This document shows, in pieces, positions 62,337 to 64,000 of a stretch of DNA of 64,000 nt. Both the position numbers and the translations under genes were made by a program. The stretch is taken from assembly GCA_013396995.1 (NCBI GenBank), contig VWZP01005850.1, forward strand, positions 249,323 to 313,322, read 5' to 3'. Source of the stretch: Dicaeum eximium. Its lineage: Eukaryota > Chordata > Aves > Passeriformes > Dicaeidae. The notes beneath the pieces are model-generated. The model was given only the letters and a program-made list of their open reading frames with translations, did not search any database and was not told where the DNA came from. Position 1 is the first letter of the stretch. Each line of letters begins with the position of its first letter.

Positions 62337-64000
62337 ACCTGGCAGAAGAGATCAACCTGCAATAGAATTTCAGTCTCATAAAGCACAGAATTTCTCCAAT
62401 TACTGAAGCAGTCTGCTCCTGTGATGCAGGCAAAAGTGTGGGAAAGCAGCCACACAAATACTCACTTGAGATTGTTTAAATTAATTTTTAACCTCTAAGA
62501 CAGCCCAAAACCAACTTTTTGCTTTTAGGTCAGCACAGCAAATGACAGATTCATGGCCAATGTGTGGAAATCAGCCTGTGAATTTGAGGTATTGTTTAGT
62601 GCAAAGAAAGGAAGGGTCTGAAGTCAAACTGACTGTATCTTTTAGCCTGTATAGACAAAAGAACATTTTCCATTCCCACCATCAGTCTTATTAACATGCT
62701 GCAGTGGGTCAGACACCACTTTCAAAAAAGTGGATTTGTTTGAAGTAGAGCAGAGACATCACTGCCAACAGTGTCACAGCAGCCATTTGCACAAGCATGA
62801 CTTCTCCCTACTAACAGTATTATAAAATGGAAAAGCTGTTCTTTTCCAGAGAATCAAAACACAAAGCCAGCCTAGTTCAAAAGTCTCCTTCTGAGCAGCT
62901 CCCTCAGACTTCCCTTTTCTGCAGTACTAATTAGCATGCTCAGCCTGAAGGTCTGTCCCAGAGGAAGCTCATATTCCACAAATTCCCTTTAGCAGCTGAC
63001 AGGCAAACAAGGGATGTGCAGTCAGCTTCTGGAACTGTTTTTAGTGATGTGTGCAGGAAAAACACTCGAGGTGCCGGCTCAGGCCGATTGTGCCAGGGAT
63101 GGAGAGGACACCCAAGCACACACAGCCACACCATCCCAAAAGCATCCCTAAATCTGCCTGCTCAGCATCCAGCCTCCAACAGTGGAATCACTCATTCCAC
63201 TCATGACAACTGTAAGCAAAGTGCTTCCACCACTAGAAGGACCTTGTTAAAAGACAGGTACGAGACACAAGCTTGGTTTTGCAGAATGAGCCCTCTGGAA
63301 AACTCTGTGTGCTGCTTCCATAGTCACTAAGAAATCCAGAACCCAAAGCTCACAAATATCCAGACAGACTTGAATGTTATTGCCCAGTAACTTCTCTTCC
63401 AAGAACAAACAGTGATTTTAGCCTCAGTGTTTCCAATAATGTTTCAGCAGAAAGTCAGCACTGGTTTGACCAGCCTGTAACAGCCACCCAAAATCTCACT
63501 GTTTTGTGAGACCCCTCTCCCTATTCTACGTGCCACTGGCAACCATTCTATGCATCAAACTCTCTTTTTTCCTACTAAGAGAAAAGTAGCAAGGAAGGAC
63601 ATTGTCCTTGCTTTACCAGAGCCTATGCTATTAATGGATTTTGTTCAAGACTTGGTGATGAAACAGTCTGTCTGGGAAACTGGTTCAAATTATTCCAATT
63701 CAAAATTACTTCAGTGATTAACAGCCCAATCAATTTAATTCAATCTGTGGTGAGAAGCCCACGTTACTTACAAGTAAAAAAAATTAAGAGTGCTCGTAAG
63801 TAAGGGATGGGAGCTATGAAACTCACACATCATGTTAATTGATTTTTGATAAGTTACAATCAACAACTCCATTTAGCACAAAGCCTCGGTCACCAAGGCA
63901 GAAAGAAACCACCAGAAAACTATACAAACACTCCACACTTGCTTTTTTTTTTAAAGCAAGAGACAAGTTGATATTTAAGACAATAAAACCCTTCATCCAC

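Larger units (their letters stand above)
32526..64000 (-). other. ARHGEF4 upstream intron (and possibly 5' flank)
   Basis: The acceptor at 32526-32527 shows that an upstream ARHGEF4 exon exists, but I could not recognise it, and it probably lies beyond the right edge. Apart from the LTR-like remnant (32.7-33.3 kb), the CR1 copies (48.7, perhaps 55.6, and 57.0 kb) and small repeats, I see only unique, mostly AT-rich sequence. No RNA gene or conserved protein frame is apparent in 33.3-48.7, 49.3-55.6 or 57.6-64.0 kb. An unrecognised short exon or alternative first exon cannot be excluded. Confidence 0.7.

Overview
This looks like a stretch of avian, probably passerine, nuclear genome. The grounds are chicken-repeat-1 (CR1) LINE fragments with their typical 3' end, LTR elements of a type I associate with songbirds, and two spliced exons of a vertebrate Rho guanine-nucleotide exchange factor separated by a 32 kb intron. 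There is no prokaryotic-style gene organisation. Almost all of the 60-240 codon open frames are chance frames in non-coding DNA.

Layout. The window lies inside the gene for ARHGEF4 (Asef, an APC-stimulated Rac/Cdc42 GEF), read on the minus strand. The exon with the APC-binding region is at 32386-32525 and the next exon, holding the SH3 domain, is at 162-341. Both have good splice sites and join in phase 0. The DH and PH exons lie beyond the left edge, and the 5' exons lie beyond the right edge or were not recognised.

Inside the 32 kb intron, on the same strand, is a CpG-island-like region (about 17930-18470). Just below it is a 53-codon open frame (17612-17773, minus) predicting a tail-anchored single-pass membrane micropeptide. 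It has a strong Kozak start, an in-frame stop two codons upstream, 77% GC at third codon positions, and an AATAAA on the same strand 565 bp downstream. It is the most interesting item here. I cannot name it with confidence; its membrane segment loosely recalls the SERCA-regulating peptides.

The rest is intronic or flanking DNA. It holds a solo LTR with 9-bp inverted ends and a 4-bp target duplication (4683-5109), a second LTR-like element just upstream of the APC-binding exon (about 32725-33290), three clear or fairly clear CR1 copies, and a GC-rich 33/39-bp minisatellite interrupted by a 482-N assembly gap (12961-13850). It also holds a degenerate 37-bp TTAA-rich tandem repeat (8950-9121), a 24-bp tandem repeat (16733-16828), a perfect 16-bp-stem hairpin (16443-16481), an E-box cluster (6434-6495) and several small duplications. 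From about 33.3 kb to the right edge I see mainly unique AT-rich intron or flank with old repeats.
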